64,000 nucleotides of DNA, taken from NCBI GenBank assembly GCA_015232555.1, contig JADFZJ010000019.1, positions 1 through 64,000 of the forward strand, written 5' to 3'. A program made the position numbers and the translations under genes. Source of the stretch: Desulfamplus sp. (GTDB lineage: Bacteria > Desulfobacterota > Desulfobacteria > Desulfobacterales > Desulfobacteraceae). The notes beneath the pieces were generated by a model. That model was given only the letters and a program-made list of their open reading frames with translations, ran no database searches and was not told the origin of the DNA. Shown here piece after piece: positions 1 to 9,146 of this stretch (positions within the stretch are counted from its first letter, which is position 1; every line of letters begins with the position of its first letter).

Positions 1-2
1 AG

Positions 3-120
3 GATTATATGTGTCCTGCGGAAAAAATGAATGGATTCAGATATCATGACAATTGGTTACATAATCTTTTAATTTCGGCATCTTTGGGAGGGTGTCGTTC
101 TCATCCCCCAAATCCGTTAT
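3..120 (+). CDS. Possible 3' end of an upstream gene (partial)
   Basis: One frame is open from the left edge to a TAA at 118-120, giving about 38 residues that include CPAEK and a Cys/His/Pro-rich tail (GGCRSHPPNPL). I do not recognise a family. The other + frames stop early (for example a TGA at about 28-30). An open frame of this length in AT-rich DNA mildly suggests the C-terminus of a gene that begins outside the window, but it could be chance. From 121 to 223 I see nothing further. Confidence 0.3.
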
Positions 121-223
121 AACCAGGCTTTTGTCTAAACCACAAAATGAATTAGAATCAGCATTTTTTTTAAAAACAAGATTTATCTTGAAAAGCACAT
201 ATAGTTAAAGTATAGAACAAACT

Positions 224-394
224 CCGGTTGTGCTGTCCAGATGTATCCCTTGTATGGATATTCTAATCGGTCGCCGTGCAACAGAAGGTCATGAACCTCG
301 TCAGGTCCGGAAGGAAGCAGCGATAAGTGATATCATCTGTGTCGCGGATCGATCCCGATTGTGTAATATTCTGGTGCTCTGTTCAGCCAGCCGG
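224..394 (+). ncRNA. ffs: Signal recognition particle RNA (4.5S/SRP RNA)
   Basis: The universally conserved helix-8 core CAGGTCCGGAAGGAAGCAG lies at 302-320, with the GGAA tetraloop and the asymmetric loop that binds Ffh. It is preceded by the typical bacterial ATGAACC context. The ends pair: CCGGTTG (224-230) faces CAGCCGG near 388-394, CCAGA (237-241) faces TCTGG (370-374), and AATCGG (265-270) faces CCGATT (355-360). A T-tract at 395-402 closes the gene. This pairing gives about 171 nt, longer than the roughly 100-nt small bacterial type. The 5' arm carries an extra small hairpin, TATCC (244-248) with GGATA (256-260). The RNA scaffolds Ffh for co-translational membrane targeting. The core is certain; the exact ends are inferred from pairing. 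Confidence 0.93.
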
Positions 395-402
395 TTTTTT
401 TT
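381..402 (+). terminator. T-tract at the 3' end of SRP RNA
   Basis: The GC-rich closing strand CAGCCAGCCGG is followed directly by eight T residues (395-402). This acts as an intrinsic terminator in which the SRP RNA's own terminal helix is the stem. Confidence 0.7.
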
Positions 403-538
403 ATCTTACCTATATTTTACCCTGCTCTATCATTCATTTTTATCTAAATAACCTCTATTTTTTATAAACCTTTTTTCTACTTATTCATACTTAATTTAAT
501 CTGTTAAACAGCCTTATTGTCTTCAACTTTTTTTGTTC

Positions 539-566
539 TTGACATGACATTAAATGGTCTTATTTT
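539..566 (+). promoter_or_regulatory. Putative sigma70 promoter for grpE-dnaK
   Basis: TTGACA at 539-544 and TATTTT at 561-566 are separated by 16 nt, about 75 bp upstream of grpE. The rest of 403-641 is AT-rich with no gene. No CIRCE inverted repeat (TTAGCACTC-N9-GAGTGCTAA) is present and hrcA is not adjacent, so HrcA control is not supported here. Confidence 0.5.
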
Positions 567-641
567 CTCTCCAAAAATTAATCTTATGTTTTTTACAAAA
601 TTTTAAATAGTTATACAACATATTGGACTTGGGAGAGACAA

Positions 642-1343
642 TTGGCGAAGAGAAATAAATCCATGAAACAAAATGAATCTCAAGAAATACTAACTGACAA
701 TGAAATACCGCAAGAGTCACCGAATCCACAAGAGGTAAATGTTAATACAGGACAATGTGACTCTGAACAATCTCAATCTTCAGCAGAGAACAAACCACCT
801 GATAATACATCTTCAGAACCAACCGTTGAACAGCTTCAATCTGCTCTTGCAGCAGAAAAAGATAGGGTTTTGAGACTTTCCGCAGAGTTTGATAATTACA
901 AAAAACGATCTGCAAGAGAGATGGCAGATTTCAGAAAATTTGCCAATGAGTCAGTATTCAAGCAGTTTTTAACCGTGATAGATAATTTAGAACGTGCTCT
1001 ATCTTCGGTCTCTGTATTGCCAGCAACTACAGAGGATTCTGTATCCCAGAACAGTTCTGATGCACAAAAAAACAGTATAATTCATGGTGTAGAACTGACA
1101 TGCAAGGATATTATAAAGCTGTTTGAAGCCTTTAGTGTAAAGCCTGTTGAAGCTCAAGGCAAGCCGTTTGACCCTGTGTACCATCAGGCTGTAAGCCATC
1201 AGGAATCTTCTGAATACCCTGAAAACACCGTAATTACAGAACTCCAGAAAGGTTATATTCTGCATGACAGACTTCTTAGACCATCAATGGTTATCGTTTC
1301 AAAATCTGTATCAAAACAGGAGGCTGTAGAACAACAGGGGTGA
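642..1343 (+). CDS. grpE: GrpE, nucleotide exchange factor for DnaK
   Basis: Encodes 233 residues. The acidic, low-complexity N-terminal third (Gln/Glu/Ser/Pro-rich) leads into a long coiled coil. The GrpE signature follows: the RVLRLSAEFDNYKKR segment, FKQFLTVIDNLERAL, and the C-terminal beta domain GKPFDPVYHQAVS ... GYILHDRLLRPSMV. GrpE dimers speed ADP release from DnaK. The start is a TTG at 642 preceded by GGGAGAG (631-637); an in-frame ATG at 663 has a poorer ribosome site. A Ser/Asn-rich stretch (TTEDSVSQNSSDAQKNS) interrupts the segment between coiled coil and beta domain, where many GrpE proteins are shorter. It lies 136 nt upstream of dnaK, the expected partner, and the two are probably co-transcribed. 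Confidence 0.95.
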   Translation: MAKRNKSMKQNESQEILTDNEIPQESPNPQEVNVNTGQCDSEQSQSSAENKPPDNTSSEPTVEQLQSALAAEKDRVLRLSAEFDNYKKRSAREMADFRKFANESVFKQFLTVIDNLERALSSVSVLPATTEDSVSQNSSDAQKNSIIHGVELTCKDIIKLFEAFSVKPVEAQGKPFDPVYHQAVSHQESSEYPENTVITELQKGYILHDRLLRPSMVIVSKSVSKQEAVEQQG

Positions 1344-1479
1344 ATAATTATCAGATATGTAAAAAAATTGTTGAAAATATAAAAATCATTCTTATCTTAT
1401 AAAAGATTACTAAATAGATTATAAAAAACTATCAAATATATAAAATTATAGCATACAAAATATATTGGAGGAAAACAAA

Positions 1480-3396
1480 ATGGGGAAAATAATAGGTATT
1501 GATTTAGGAACCACAAACTCTTGCGTGGCAGTTATGGAAGGCGGTGAACCAAAGGTAATTACAAATGCCGAAGGCGGGCGCACCACACCTTCTGTTGTGG
1601 CTCTTACTGAAGGCGGGGACAGATTGGTTGGTCAAATTGCAAAACGTCAGGCAATCACAAACCCTGAAAATACAGTTTTTGGCGTAAAAAGACTTATTGG
1701 AAGAAAGTATAACTCCAAAGAGATTCAGGGCGACATAAGTGTTCTGCCATTCAAAATTGAAGGTGCTTCAAATGGAGATACCCGCATCAATCTTCGTGGT
1801 AAACAGCACAGCCCTTCTGAAATATCTTCATTTATCCTTGCAAACATCAAGAAAACTGCTGAGGACTATCTTGGAGAACCAGTGACAGAGGCTGTTATCA
1901 CTGTTCCTGCATATTTCAATGACAGTCAGCGTCAGGCGACAAAAGATGCAGGAAAAATTGCAGGTCTTGAGGTTAAACGTATAATCAATGAGCCTACAGC
2001 CGCATCTCTTGCTTATGGTCTTGATAAAAAAGGCGATGAGAAGATAGCTGTATTTGACCTTGGCGGTGGAACTTTTGATGTCTCTGTACTTGAAATCGGT
2101 GATGGTGTATTTGAGGTAAAATCTACAAATGGAGATACCCATTTAGGTGGAGAAGACTTTGATTTAAGAATAATTGATTACATTGCTGATGAGTTCAAAA
2201 AAGATCAGGGCATTGATGTCAGAAAAGACAAAATGGCACTACAAAGACTGAAAGAAGCAGCAGAAAAAGCTAAAATGGAGCTTTCAACTGCTGTAGAGAC
2301 AGATGTAAATCTTCCATTTATCACTGCTGATGCAAGCGGACCCAAGCATCTTAACGTAAAACTTACTCGGGCAAAACTTGAATCACTTGTTGCTGATCTT
2401 CTTGATAATCTCACAAGACCATGCCAGACAGCCCTTAAGGATGCGGGGCTTACTGCAAACGAAATTAATGAGGTTGTGCTTGTTGGCGGTATGACCCGTA
2501 TGCCTGCTGTTCAGGAGAGAGTTGAAAAGATATTTGGGAAAAAACCTCATAAAGGTGTTAATCCAGACGAAGTTGTTGCAATGGGTGCGGCTATTCAGGC
2601 TGGAGTTCTGCAAGGCGATGTAAATGATGTGCTCCTTCTTGATGTAACCCCTCTATCTCTTGGTATTGAGACTCTTGGCGGTGTTATGACAAAGCTCATT
2701 GAGAAGAACACCACCATTCCAACCAAGAAGAGTCAGGTATTTTCAACTGCCGCAGACAATCAGCCAGCGGTTTCCATCCATGTTCTGCAAGGTGAAAGAG
2801 AGATGGCTGCTGGTAACAAGACTCTTGGTCAATTTGAGCTATCTGATATTCCACCAGCACCGCGTGGAGTCCCCCAGATTGAAGTAACATTTGATATTGA
2901 TGCAAACGGTATTGTTCATGTATCTGCAAGAGATAAAGCCACAGCCAAAGAGCAGTCAATCCGTATTACTGCTGCAAGCGGACTCTCTGACGAAGAGATA
3001 AAAAAGATGGTTCGCGATGCAGAGCTTCATGCAGATGAAGACCGCAAGAAAAGAGAGCTTGTAGATGCCAAAAACTCAGCAGAATCTTTGATAAATCAGA
3101 GCGAAAAGACCTTAAAAGAGCACGGCGACAAGGTTGATTCTGCGACAAAAGACAAGATTCAAGATGCTCTTGCAGAACTCAAAAGGGCGAAAGACAGTGA
3201 GGACACTGAAGCTATCAAGCAGAAAATTGATGCTCTGACTCAGGTATCTCATAAACTTGCAGAGGCAATGTATCAGCAGGCAGCACAAGATACAGGTGCT
3301 CAAGCAGCAGGCAGCGGCGGGGCTGGCAGCCATAGCAATACAAATAAAGATGATGATGTTGTTGATGCTGATTTTGAAGAGGTTGGTAAAAAATAA
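1480..3396 (+). CDS. dnaK: Chaperone DnaK (Hsp70)
   Basis: Encodes 638 residues from the ATG at 1480, which has GGAGG at 1467-1471; a TTG further up is too close to that site. The nucleotide-binding domain (about 1-380) shows [17 protein letters not shown], the [20 protein letters not shown] segment and [14 protein letters not shown]. The substrate-binding domain begins after [15 protein letters not shown] and ends in a helical lid. A Gly/Ala/Ser linker precedes the conserved acidic tail [15 protein letters not shown]. It refolds proteins through ATP cycles with GrpE (upstream) and a DnaJ co-chaperone; no full dnaJ is in the window, only a DUF1232-DnaJ hybrid at 41780. Length is normal for the family. 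Confidence 0.99.
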   Translation: MGKIIGIDLGTTNSCVAVMEGGEPKVITNAEGGRTTPSVVALTEGGDRLVGQIAKRQAITNPENTVFGVKRLIGRKYNSKEIQGDISVLPFKIEGASNGDTRINLRGKQHSPSEISSFILANIKKTAEDYLGEPVTEAVITVPAYFNDSQRQATKDAGKIAGLEVKRIINEPTAASLAYGLDKKGDEKIAVFDLGGGTFDVSVLEIGDGVFEVKSTNGDTHLGGEDFDLRIIDYIADEFKKDQGIDVRKDKMALQRLKEAAEKAKMELSTAVETDVNLPFITADASGPKHLNVKLTRAKLESLVADLLDNLTRPCQTALKDAGLTANEINEVVLVGGMTRMPAVQERVEKIFGKKPHKGVNPDEVVAMGAAIQAGVLQGDVNDVLLLDVTPLSLGIETLGGVMTKLIEKNTTIPTKKSQVFSTAADNQPAVSIHVLQGEREMAAGNKTLGQFELSDIPPAPRGVPQIEVTFDIDANGIVHVSARDKATAKEQSIRITAASGLSDEEIKKMVRDAELHADEDRKKRELVDAKNSAESLINQSEKTLKEHGDKVDSATKDKIQDALAELKRAKDSEDTEAIKQKIDALTQVSHKLAEAMYQQAAQDTGAQAAGSGGAGSHSNTNKDDDVVDADFEEVGKK

Positions 3397-3422
3397 TTAA
3401 GATAAAACTATCTTGCAATGTT

Positions 3423-3461
3423 ATCCCGCTGTGTTCTATATTTCACAGCGGGATTTTTTTT
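3423..3461 (+). terminator. Rho-independent terminator after dnaK
   Basis: A perfect 11-bp stem, ATCCCGCTGTG (3423-3433) with CACAGCGGGAT (3444-3454), is followed by a run of T to 3461. It ends the grpE-dnaK unit. The reading frame of the next gene is open through it, so the next gene's start must lie downstream. Confidence 0.93.
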
Positions 3462-3531
3462 GATAAAGACAAATTACTCCTTGTCAGAAAAATCTTCATA
3501 CGATAACAGCATAAAAACGGATATCAAAATT

Positions 3532-5163
3532 ATGATTATCACAGAAATTTTAGCCAGAAACAGCCGTATATACAAAAATGAAATCGCGTTGATTGAACGC
3601 TCACCGTCTGAACACCTGAGACGGGAGATCACCTGGAATGAGTTTTACATATCTGCCAACCGTTTTGCCAACGCCCTTTCAGCCGCAGGAATCAGAAAAG
3701 GAGACAAAGTTGTGCAGCTTATGACCAACTGCTTGGATTGGCTGCCTATCTATTTTGGTATTCTAAGCACTGGAGCATTGGCTGTTCCATTAAACTTCAG
3801 ATTTGAATCTGACAAGATACTTCTGTGCACAGAGGTTGCTGAGGCAAAGGTCTTTATATTCGGAGAGGAGTTTATTGAGCGGCTTGCTGGTATCAGAACA
3901 ATTCTTGAGGCAACTGTTCACACATGGGTTTTTACAGGTGATCCAAAGCAGTGTCCAGGATATGCCACACCATACCATATTTTTGTTCAAAATAGTTTTG
4001 GTCAATTTTCAAATAGTTATGGTACGTTAGAAGACACTTCAGATGTTGCCTCCCTTGATGTTGAGATAAACATTGAAGATGATGCAGCTCTCTATTTTAC
4101 ATCAGGCACCACAGGGACACCCAAGGCAGTTCTTCTGACGCACCGCAATCTTGAACATGCCTGCTATGTCGAGAACAATCATCATGGACAGAGACATAAT
4201 GATGTTTTCTTATGTATTCCTCCTCTCTACCACACAGGGGCTAAAATGCACTGGATGGGAAGTTTCATTGTTGGTGGAAAGGCTGTTATTTTAAAAGGCG
4301 TAAAACCAGATTGGATACTTGAGGCTGTTTCTGATGAGAAGGTAACGATTGTCTGGCTGCTTGTTCCATGGGCACATGATATTCTAATTGCTATAGAGAG
4401 CAATAAGGTGGCTCTTGCAGATTATGAGCTTGAACAGTGGAGGCTTCTGCATATTGGTGCCCAACCTGTTCCGCCAAGCCTAATAAAGGAATGGAAAGAG
4501 TATTTCCCAAATCACGACTATGACACCAATTATGGTCTGACTGAATCTACGGGTCCTGGCTGTGTTCATCTTGGTATTGAAAACGACCATAAAGTTGGGG
4601 CAATCGGTGTACCAGGGTTTGACTGGGAGTGCAGAGTTGTTGACGGCTCTGGAAATAATCTGCCTGCTGGCGAAAGTGGTGAACTTATCGTAAGAGGTCC
4701 AGGGGTAATGAAGGAGTACTACAAAAATCCTGAAGCTACACGCAAAACAATAATAAATGGCTGGCTCTATACAGGAGATATTGCAAGATTTGATAAAGAT
4801 GGTTTTATATGGCTGGTTGATAGAAAAAAAGATGTGATTATCTGCGGCGGTGAAAATATCTTTCCTGTAGAAATAGAGCATTTTTTCATGCAGCACCCGA
4901 AAATACAAGACATAGCAGTTATTGGAGTGCCTGATGAACGCCTTGGCGAAATTCCTGCTGGTATTATCTGTGCTAAACCGGGCATGACCTTGACAAAAGT
5001 TGAGATAACAGAGTTTGGATATGGTCTTTCCCGTTATAAAAGGTTGAGAAAGATCATCTTTGCAGATGTGCCGAGAAATGCCACAGGTAAAATCGAAAAG
5101 CCAAAACTTCGGAGGCTCTATGCAAGAGACAACCGAAAAGATATTGATAAATTGTTGAGATAG
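3532..5163 (+). CDS. AMP-dependent acyl-CoA synthetase (class I adenylate-forming)
   Basis: Encodes 543 residues if started at the ATG at 3532; the frame is open from 3418, but that stretch overlaps the dnaK terminator. The P-loop-like motif YFTSGTTGTPKAV, the A5 motif NYGLTESTG, the A7 motif GWLYTGDIARFDKDGFIW, the hinge DRKKDVIICGGENIFPVEIE and the A10 lysine motif NATGKIEKPKL are all present. The enzyme activates a carboxylic acid to an acyl-adenylate and then to the CoA thioester. Sequence alone does not tell fatty from aromatic acid substrates; the overall pattern resembles medium/long-chain acyl-CoA ligases. The ribosome site before 3532 is weak, so the start is tentative. It precedes lolA by about 40 nt, possibly in one transcript. 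Confidence 0.9.
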   Translation: MIITEILARNSRIYKNEIALIERSPSEHLRREITWNEFYISANRFANALSAAGIRKGDKVVQLMTNCLDWLPIYFGILSTGALAVPLNFRFESDKILLCTEVAEAKVFIFGEEFIERLAGIRTILEATVHTWVFTGDPKQCPGYATPYHIFVQNSFGQFSNSYGTLEDTSDVASLDVEINIEDDAALYFTSGTTGTPKAVLLTHRNLEHACYVENNHHGQRHNDVFLCIPPLYHTGAKMHWMGSFIVGGKAVILKGVKPDWILEAVSDEKVTIVWLLVPWAHDILIAIESNKVALADYELEQWRLLHIGAQPVPPSLIKEWKEYFPNHDYDTNYGLTESTGPGCVHLGIENDHKVGAIGVPGFDWECRVVDGSGNNLPAGESGELIVRGPGVMKEYYKNPEATRKTIINGWLYTGDIARFDKDGFIWLVDRKKDVIICGGENIFPVEIEHFFMQHPKIQDIAVIGVPDERLGEIPAGIICAKPGMTLTKVEITEFGYGLSRYKRLRKIIFADVPRNATGKIEKPKLRRLYARDNRKDIDKLLR

Positions 5164-5205
5164 CATAAAGAATTTCACATCATAAATTTGGGGGAATTTT
5201 CAAAA

Positions 5206-5898
5206 ATGAAAACATATATAAAAATTCACAATAACGTTTTTAACACGTATAATATGATAGTTTTATTTATATCAGCCATGGCTCTTCTTCTTATCAATAG
5301 CCCTACCGCTTTTTCAGCAGAGAGTGCAGACAAAGAGAAGATATTGACAGCAATTGAACAGCGTTATTCAGGAAAAGAGTTTAGTGCATCCTATGAACAG
5401 ACATCTCTTCTAAAGGCTCTTGATGTATCAGAAACAGCGTCTGGCAGGGTGTTTTTTAGCCATCCTGGGATGATGAGATGGGAATATACAGCACCAGAGG
5501 TACATCAGATAATCAGTGATGGTGTGAATTTATGGATTTACAAGCCTGATGAGAAGCAGGTGAGCAAAGGAAGTGCAGCAAATTTTTTCAAGGAGGGGGC
5601 AGGAGGTGCTTTTTTATCTGATATCTCAACCGTTAGAAAAAATTACAATATCACAATCAACAGTGCTGATGACTCTATTATTGAGATGAACATGATTCCT
5701 AAAAAGAAAAATCCTGATATATCATCAATAACAATCACGGTCTTAAAAGACAATTACAACATCAAACGAGTTGTGACATTTAACTCTTATGGAGATGCAA
5801 CAGAGCTACTTTTCAGTAACATAACTTTTACAGATATTGATGATGCTCTGTTTGAGTTCACTATCCCTAACGGGGTAGATATTATCTATATGGATTAA
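5206..5898 (+). CDS. lolA: Outer-membrane lipoprotein carrier protein LolA
   Basis: Encodes 230 residues from the ATG at 5206, which has GGGGGAA about 10 nt upstream. A signal peptide (hydrophobic MIVLFISAMALLLI, cleavage near FSAES) directs it to the periplasm. The mature part has the LolA half-barrel signature: FSASYEQ, a basic-to-hydrophobic strand GRVFFSHPGMMRWEY, the QIISDGVNLWIYKPDEKQV segment and the LSDI stretch. LolA shuttles lipoproteins from LolCDE to LolB in the outer membrane, supporting a diderm cell. LolCDE is not in the window. It converges with yebC. Confidence 0.9.
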   Translation: MKTYIKIHNNVFNTYNMIVLFISAMALLLINSPTAFSAESADKEKILTAIEQRYSGKEFSASYEQTSLLKALDVSETASGRVFFSHPGMMRWEYTAPEVHQIISDGVNLWIYKPDEKQVSKGSAANFFKEGAGGAFLSDISTVRKNYNITINSADDSIIEMNMIPKKKNPDISSITITVLKDNYNIKRVVTFNSYGDATELLFSNITFTDIDDALFEFTIPNGVDIIYMD

Positions 5899-5940
5899 GT
5901 CTTAAACATATTTTAATAGGTCATGTTACACACTAATCTG

Positions 5941-5972
5941 CCCCAGCCCTCTCCTTACGGGGAGGGCTGGGG
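5941..5972. repeat. GC-rich palindromic repeat between lolA and yebC
   Basis: CCCCAGCCCTCTCC (5941-5954) and GGGGAGGGCTGGGG (5959-5972) form a 14-bp stem with a single wobble and a 4-nt loop. It is flanked by ATGTTAC and GTAACAT in inverted orientation, so the whole unit is a nested palindrome. It lies between convergent genes and may also stop transcription. A related unit lies at 18991-19064. The GC content contrasts sharply with the AT-rich surroundings. Confidence 0.75.
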
Positions 5973-6026
5973 AAGGGGCTTTGCGTAACATCACTTAATA
6001 GTATATATCTTCTCCTTTGAGGCATA

Positions 6027-6770
6027 TTACATAGCATTCATGACTTCATCAGGAATATCTGCGTTAGAGTAGAATTTCTGGATATCATCACAATCATCCA
6101 TAGCCTCCATGAACTTAATCATCTGCTCTGCATCCTTTCCTTCAACTCTTGTCTGAGTCTGAGGAATCATAGTGATTTCAGCGGCTTCATATTTAATTTT
6201 TGCAGCATCAACAGCAGCTTTTACAGTTTCAAAATCAGCAGGATCGGTTATAATCTCAAAGCAGTCTCCCTCATCTTTGACATCCTCAGCCCCTGCTTCA
6301 AGTGCGATCTCCATAAGGGTATCTTCGGTTGCATTGGCTTTATCTACAGAGATAAGACCTTTTTTATCAAACATCCATGAGACACAGCCGTCTGTGCCGA
6401 TGTTTCCACCTGCTTTGTTGAAGATATAACGAACATCTGCAATTGTGCGATTTTTGTTGTCTGTGAGACATTCCACAAGGACAGCTACCCCCCCTGGTCC
6501 GTATCCTTCGTAGTTGATCTCATCATATTGAACCCCTTCAAGTTCACCTGTTCCCTTTTTGATCGCCCTCTCTAAATTATCTTTGGGCATATTCTGGCTT
6601 TTTGCCTCAATAACTGCCCTTCTGAGCCTTGGGTTAGATTCTGGGTCTCCACCCCCCATTCTTGCAGCTACTGTAATCTCCTTGATGAGTTTGGTAAAAA
6701 TCTTACCCCTCTTGGCATCTGCTGCCCCCTTTTTATGTTTGATGGTTGACCATTTACTATGTCCTGACAT
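6027..6770 (-). CDS. yebC: YebC/PmpR family protein (TACO1-like)
   Basis: Encodes 247 residues, the usual length. The N-terminus [20 protein letters not shown] is the family hallmark, followed by [20 protein letters not shown] and the [15 protein letters not shown] core. The family has been described both as DNA-binding regulators and as factors that relieve ribosome stalling; which applies here cannot be read from sequence. It lies 19 nt downstream of rlmE in a probable radA-rlmE-yebC operon, which favours a translation or genome-maintenance role. Expression and start are clear, with GGAGGC just upstream. Confidence 0.96.
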   Translation of the reverse strand: MSGHSKWSTIKHKKGAADAKRGKIFTKLIKEITVAARMGGGDPESNPRLRRAVIEAKSQNMPKDNLERAIKKGTGELEGVQYDEINYEGYGPGGVAVLVECLTDNKNRTIADVRYIFNKAGGNIGTDGCVSWMFDKKGLISVDKANATEDTLMEIALEAGAEDVKDEGDCFEIITDPADFETVKAAVDAAKIKYEAAEITMIPQTQTRVEGKDAEQMIKFMEAMDDCDDIQKFYSNADIPDEVMNAM

Positions 6771-6789
6771 TAAAACGCCTCCTTAAAAT

Positions 6790-7533
6790 TTATATTTTCC
6801 CTTTTCCTATTATATATATCTCTTTGCTTGCCTTTCTACAGCTATCTGGCTTGAAAATAGCATACTGCTTGAAACTTGCCTTTATACTCTGTTCAAACTG
6901 CTTGAAATCAGCTCCCTGAAAAATCTTGCAGACAAAATTTCCTCCATTTACAAGCCGTTCACAGGCAACTTTTAAAGCTGCTTCACACAGTTGAAAAGAC
7001 CTTGACGTATCAATATCTTTTCTGCCTGTTGTGGCTGGTGCCATATCGCTTAACACAACATCATAACCTTTTTCCATATTTTGAGCAAGTGAGTCATGAA
7101 GATCAGAAAGGTGGTTATCTTGATTAAAATCAAAAATATCGCCTTGAATGGCTGTTGCATTTGAAGGAAGTGGAACAGTTACCTTTTGCAGATCAATCCC
7201 AACTGCTGCTCCTGTATTCCCAACATTTTTCTCTGCACCCTGTCCAATCGTCTGAGCAGCATAGATAAGCCATGAACCAGGGGCACACCCTAAATCAAGA
7301 ACCTTGTTGCCTTTTTTCATTATGCTGAATTTTTTCTGTATCTCCATAAGTTTATAGACAGAGCGTGCTGGATAGTTATCATGTTTTGCTTTTTGAGTTA
7401 AGTGGTCTGCCCACTGCTGTTTACCTTTTTTAAACGCTTCTGTTCCGATTTTTTGTTTCTTGGAGTCTTCCCCTGTTTTCTGCTTTTTTGAAACTTGCTG
7501 CCCGTTGGGTGTGTTTATTGAAGTTTTGCTCAT
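6790..7533 (-). CDS. rlmE: 23S rRNA 2'-O-ribose methyltransferase RlmE (FtsJ/RrmJ)
   Basis: Encodes 247 residues. A Lys/Gln-rich N-terminal extension of about 35 residues precedes the FtsJ fold: DNYPARSVYKLMEIQ, the SAM motif VLDLGCAPGSWLIYAA, the catalytic-tetrad regions around DVVLSDMAPATTG and the C-terminal GNFVCKIFQG. It uses SAM to methylate a uridine ribose in the 23S rRNA A-loop (U2552 in E. coli numbering). The start codon overlaps the radA stop by 4 nt (ATGA type), indicating translational coupling. The basic extension is longer than in E. coli RlmE. Confidence 0.93.
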   Translation of the reverse strand: MSKTSINTPNGQQVSKKQKTGEDSKKQKIGTEAFKKGKQQWADHLTQKAKHDNYPARSVYKLMEIQKKFSIMKKGNKVLDLGCAPGSWLIYAAQTIGQGAEKNVGNTGAAVGIDLQKVTVPLPSNATAIQGDIFDFNQDNHLSDLHDSLAQNMEKGYDVVLSDMAPATTGRKDIDTSRSFQLCEAALKVACERLVNGGNFVCKIFQGADFKQFEQSIKASFKQYAIFKPDSCRKASKEIYIIGKGKI

Positions 7534-9017
7534 TGGAAAAGTATCTCCATCACCTGTTTTAAGGACGTTACTCCGATAATTGTAATTGTGATCTTCTGCC
7601 GCTGAATCTCAATTGACTGTATATCAGGAAGCAGCTTTTTTGTATTTTCAGGGACAATACAGCGGGTAAAACCCATCTTCAAAGCCTCTTTTACCCTTGC
7701 CTCACCATGACTTACTGCCCTTATTTCACCTGTAAGACCAATTTCACCAATTACAGTTGTCCCTTCTGGAACTGATATATCAAGAAAACTTGAGGCAAGG
7801 GCAACTGCAACCCCAAGGTCTGCTGCTGGCTCGACAACTTTCACACCGCCTGCAACATTCATAAAAATATCAAGACCAGATAGGTTAATGCCGAGCCTTT
7901 TCTCCATAACTGCTGCAATCAATGCTACACGGTTTGGATCAAGTCCAAGCACTGTTCTTCTTGCGTTGCCAAATCCTGAACTGCTGGCAAGTCCCTGAAT
8001 CTCTATCAAAATTGGTCTTGTACCCTCCATGCTTGCTGTAACTACGGAACCAGGAGCATTGATTGAACGCTCTGCAAGAAAGACTGCCGAAGGGTTTGGA
8101 ACCTCTTCAAGTCCCTTATCTTTCATCTCAAAGACCCCTATCTCATTGGTTGAGCCAAATCTGTTTTTCACAGCTCTCAATATCCTGAAAACATGGCTTC
8201 TGTCACCCTCAAAGTAGAGCACAGTGTCAACCATGTGCTCCATAATCCTTGGTCCTGCAATTGCCCCAACCTTGGTAACATGACCTACTAAAAATAGAGG
8301 AGTACCAGACTGTTTTGCCATGTTCATAAGTCTTATTGATGCCTCTCTTATCTGGGTAACGCTTCCAGGAGTTGAGGCAATTTCAGGATTATAGACAGTC
8401 TGGATAGAGTCAATAACCATAACATCAGGTTTTTCATCTTCTGCCATGCCAAGTATGGCATCAAGATCAGTTTCCGCTGCAACTAAAAGAGATGATGAGT
8501 TTGAAGAAGATAATGATGGTGGTGGATTTGTAGAAGATTGTCCTGACGATAATAAGGAGCTTGAAGAAGATGACAAAACTGGAAAATTACAGGAAGTTGA
8601 ATAGAGCCGTTGTCCTCTCATTTTTAGCTGGCGGATTGACTCCTCTCCAGATACATAGAGAGCTTTTCTTCCAGAATCGGCAACTCGCGAAAGTACCTGA
8701 AGCATAAGAGTTGATTTGCCGATACCGGGGTCTCCGCCAATCAAAACAAGCGTTCCAGCAACAATTCCGCCTCCAAGAACCCTGTCAAACTCGCCTATTC
8801 CAGTAAGAATCCTTGATTCTTGCTCAAACTCAATCTCACTCATGCGAACTGGAGATGTTCGTTTTCTTGAGAATCTTGCCCCAGGAGCTGAAGTATCCAT
8901 AGGTTTTTCAGCTATCAATGTATCCCATTCACCGCACCCGGGGCATTTCCCCATCCATTGGTGTGTTTTATAATCGCATGACTGGCATCTAAAGATCACC
9001 CGCTCTTTTTTTTTCAA
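7530..9017 (-). CDS. radA: DNA repair protein RadA/Sms with a Ser-rich insert
   Basis: Encodes 495 residues. An N-terminal zinc ribbon (CQSC ... CPGC), the RecA-like ATPase with Walker A GGDPGIGKSTL, the family-specific KNRFG motif and a C-terminal Lon-protease-like domain are all present. RadA is a branch-migration helicase acting with RecA in recombinational repair. The start is a TTG at 9017 with GGAG 7 nt upstream; no in-frame ATG exists nearby. Residues about 141-178 form a Ser/Leu/Asn/Pro-rich low-complexity insert (for example NFPVLSSSSSSLLSSG) located just after the YVSGEES strand, where other RadA proteins have a short turn. Confidence 0.97.
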   Translation of the reverse strand: MKKKERVIFRCQSCDYKTHQWMGKCPGCGEWDTLIAEKPMDTSAPGARFSRKRTSPVRMSEIEFEQESRILTGIGEFDRVLGGGIVAGTLVLIGGDPGIGKSTLMLQVLSRVADSGRKALYVSGEESIRQLKMRGQRLYSTSCNFPVLSSSSSSLLSSGQSSTNPPPSLSSSNSSSLLVAAETDLDAILGMAEDEKPDVMVIDSIQTVYNPEIASTPGSVTQIREASIRLMNMAKQSGTPLFLVGHVTKVGAIAGPRIMEHMVDTVLYFEGDRSHVFRILRAVKNRFGSTNEIGVFEMKDKGLEEVPNPSAVFLAERSINAPGSVVTASMEGTRPILIEIQGLASSSGFGNARRTVLGLDPNRVALIAAVMEKRLGINLSGLDIFMNVAGGVKVVEPAADLGVAVALASSFLDISVPEGTTVIGEIGLTGEIRAVSHGEARVKEALKMGFTRCIVPENTKKLLPDIQSIEIQRQKITITIIGVTSLKQVMEILFQ

Positions 9018-9028
9018 TGTAATACTCC

Positions 9029-9146
9029 ATAAATATCGGCTTACCTGAATGTTATGAATATTATTTTCATCCGTTCAATCAAAACATTCTATAAATATTG
9101 GCTTATCGGTGATTCTGAATATTATTAATCCGTTCAATCAGAAAAT
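9029..9146. repeat. Imperfect tandem duplication, unit about 62 bp
   Basis: A block starting ATAAATATCGGCTTACC at 9029 recurs as ATAAATATTGGCTTATC at 9091. Both run through GAATATTATT and end in ATCCGTTCAATCA. The second copy supplies the last codons and stop of the thioesterase gene. The first fills the gap to radA. It looks like a local duplication of the gene's 3' end. Confidence 0.7.

Noticed and set aside
230-451. 73-codon open frame across the SRP RNA gene
   Set aside because: It lies on a structured RNA and its T-tract; the conserved SRP core explains the sequence and the frame has no ribosome site.
403-641. CIRCE element for HrcA control of grpE-dnaK
   Set aside because: No TTAGCACTC-N9-GAGTGCTAA inverted repeat found.
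3418-3531. N-terminal extension of the acyl-CoA synthetase frame
   Set aside because: The segment covers the dnaK terminator hairpin; homology begins at the ATG at 3532.
4480-5178. Long 232-codon minus-strand frame opposite the acyl-CoA synthetase
   Set aside because: It is a shadow of a clear coding gene with all adenylation motifs on the + strand.
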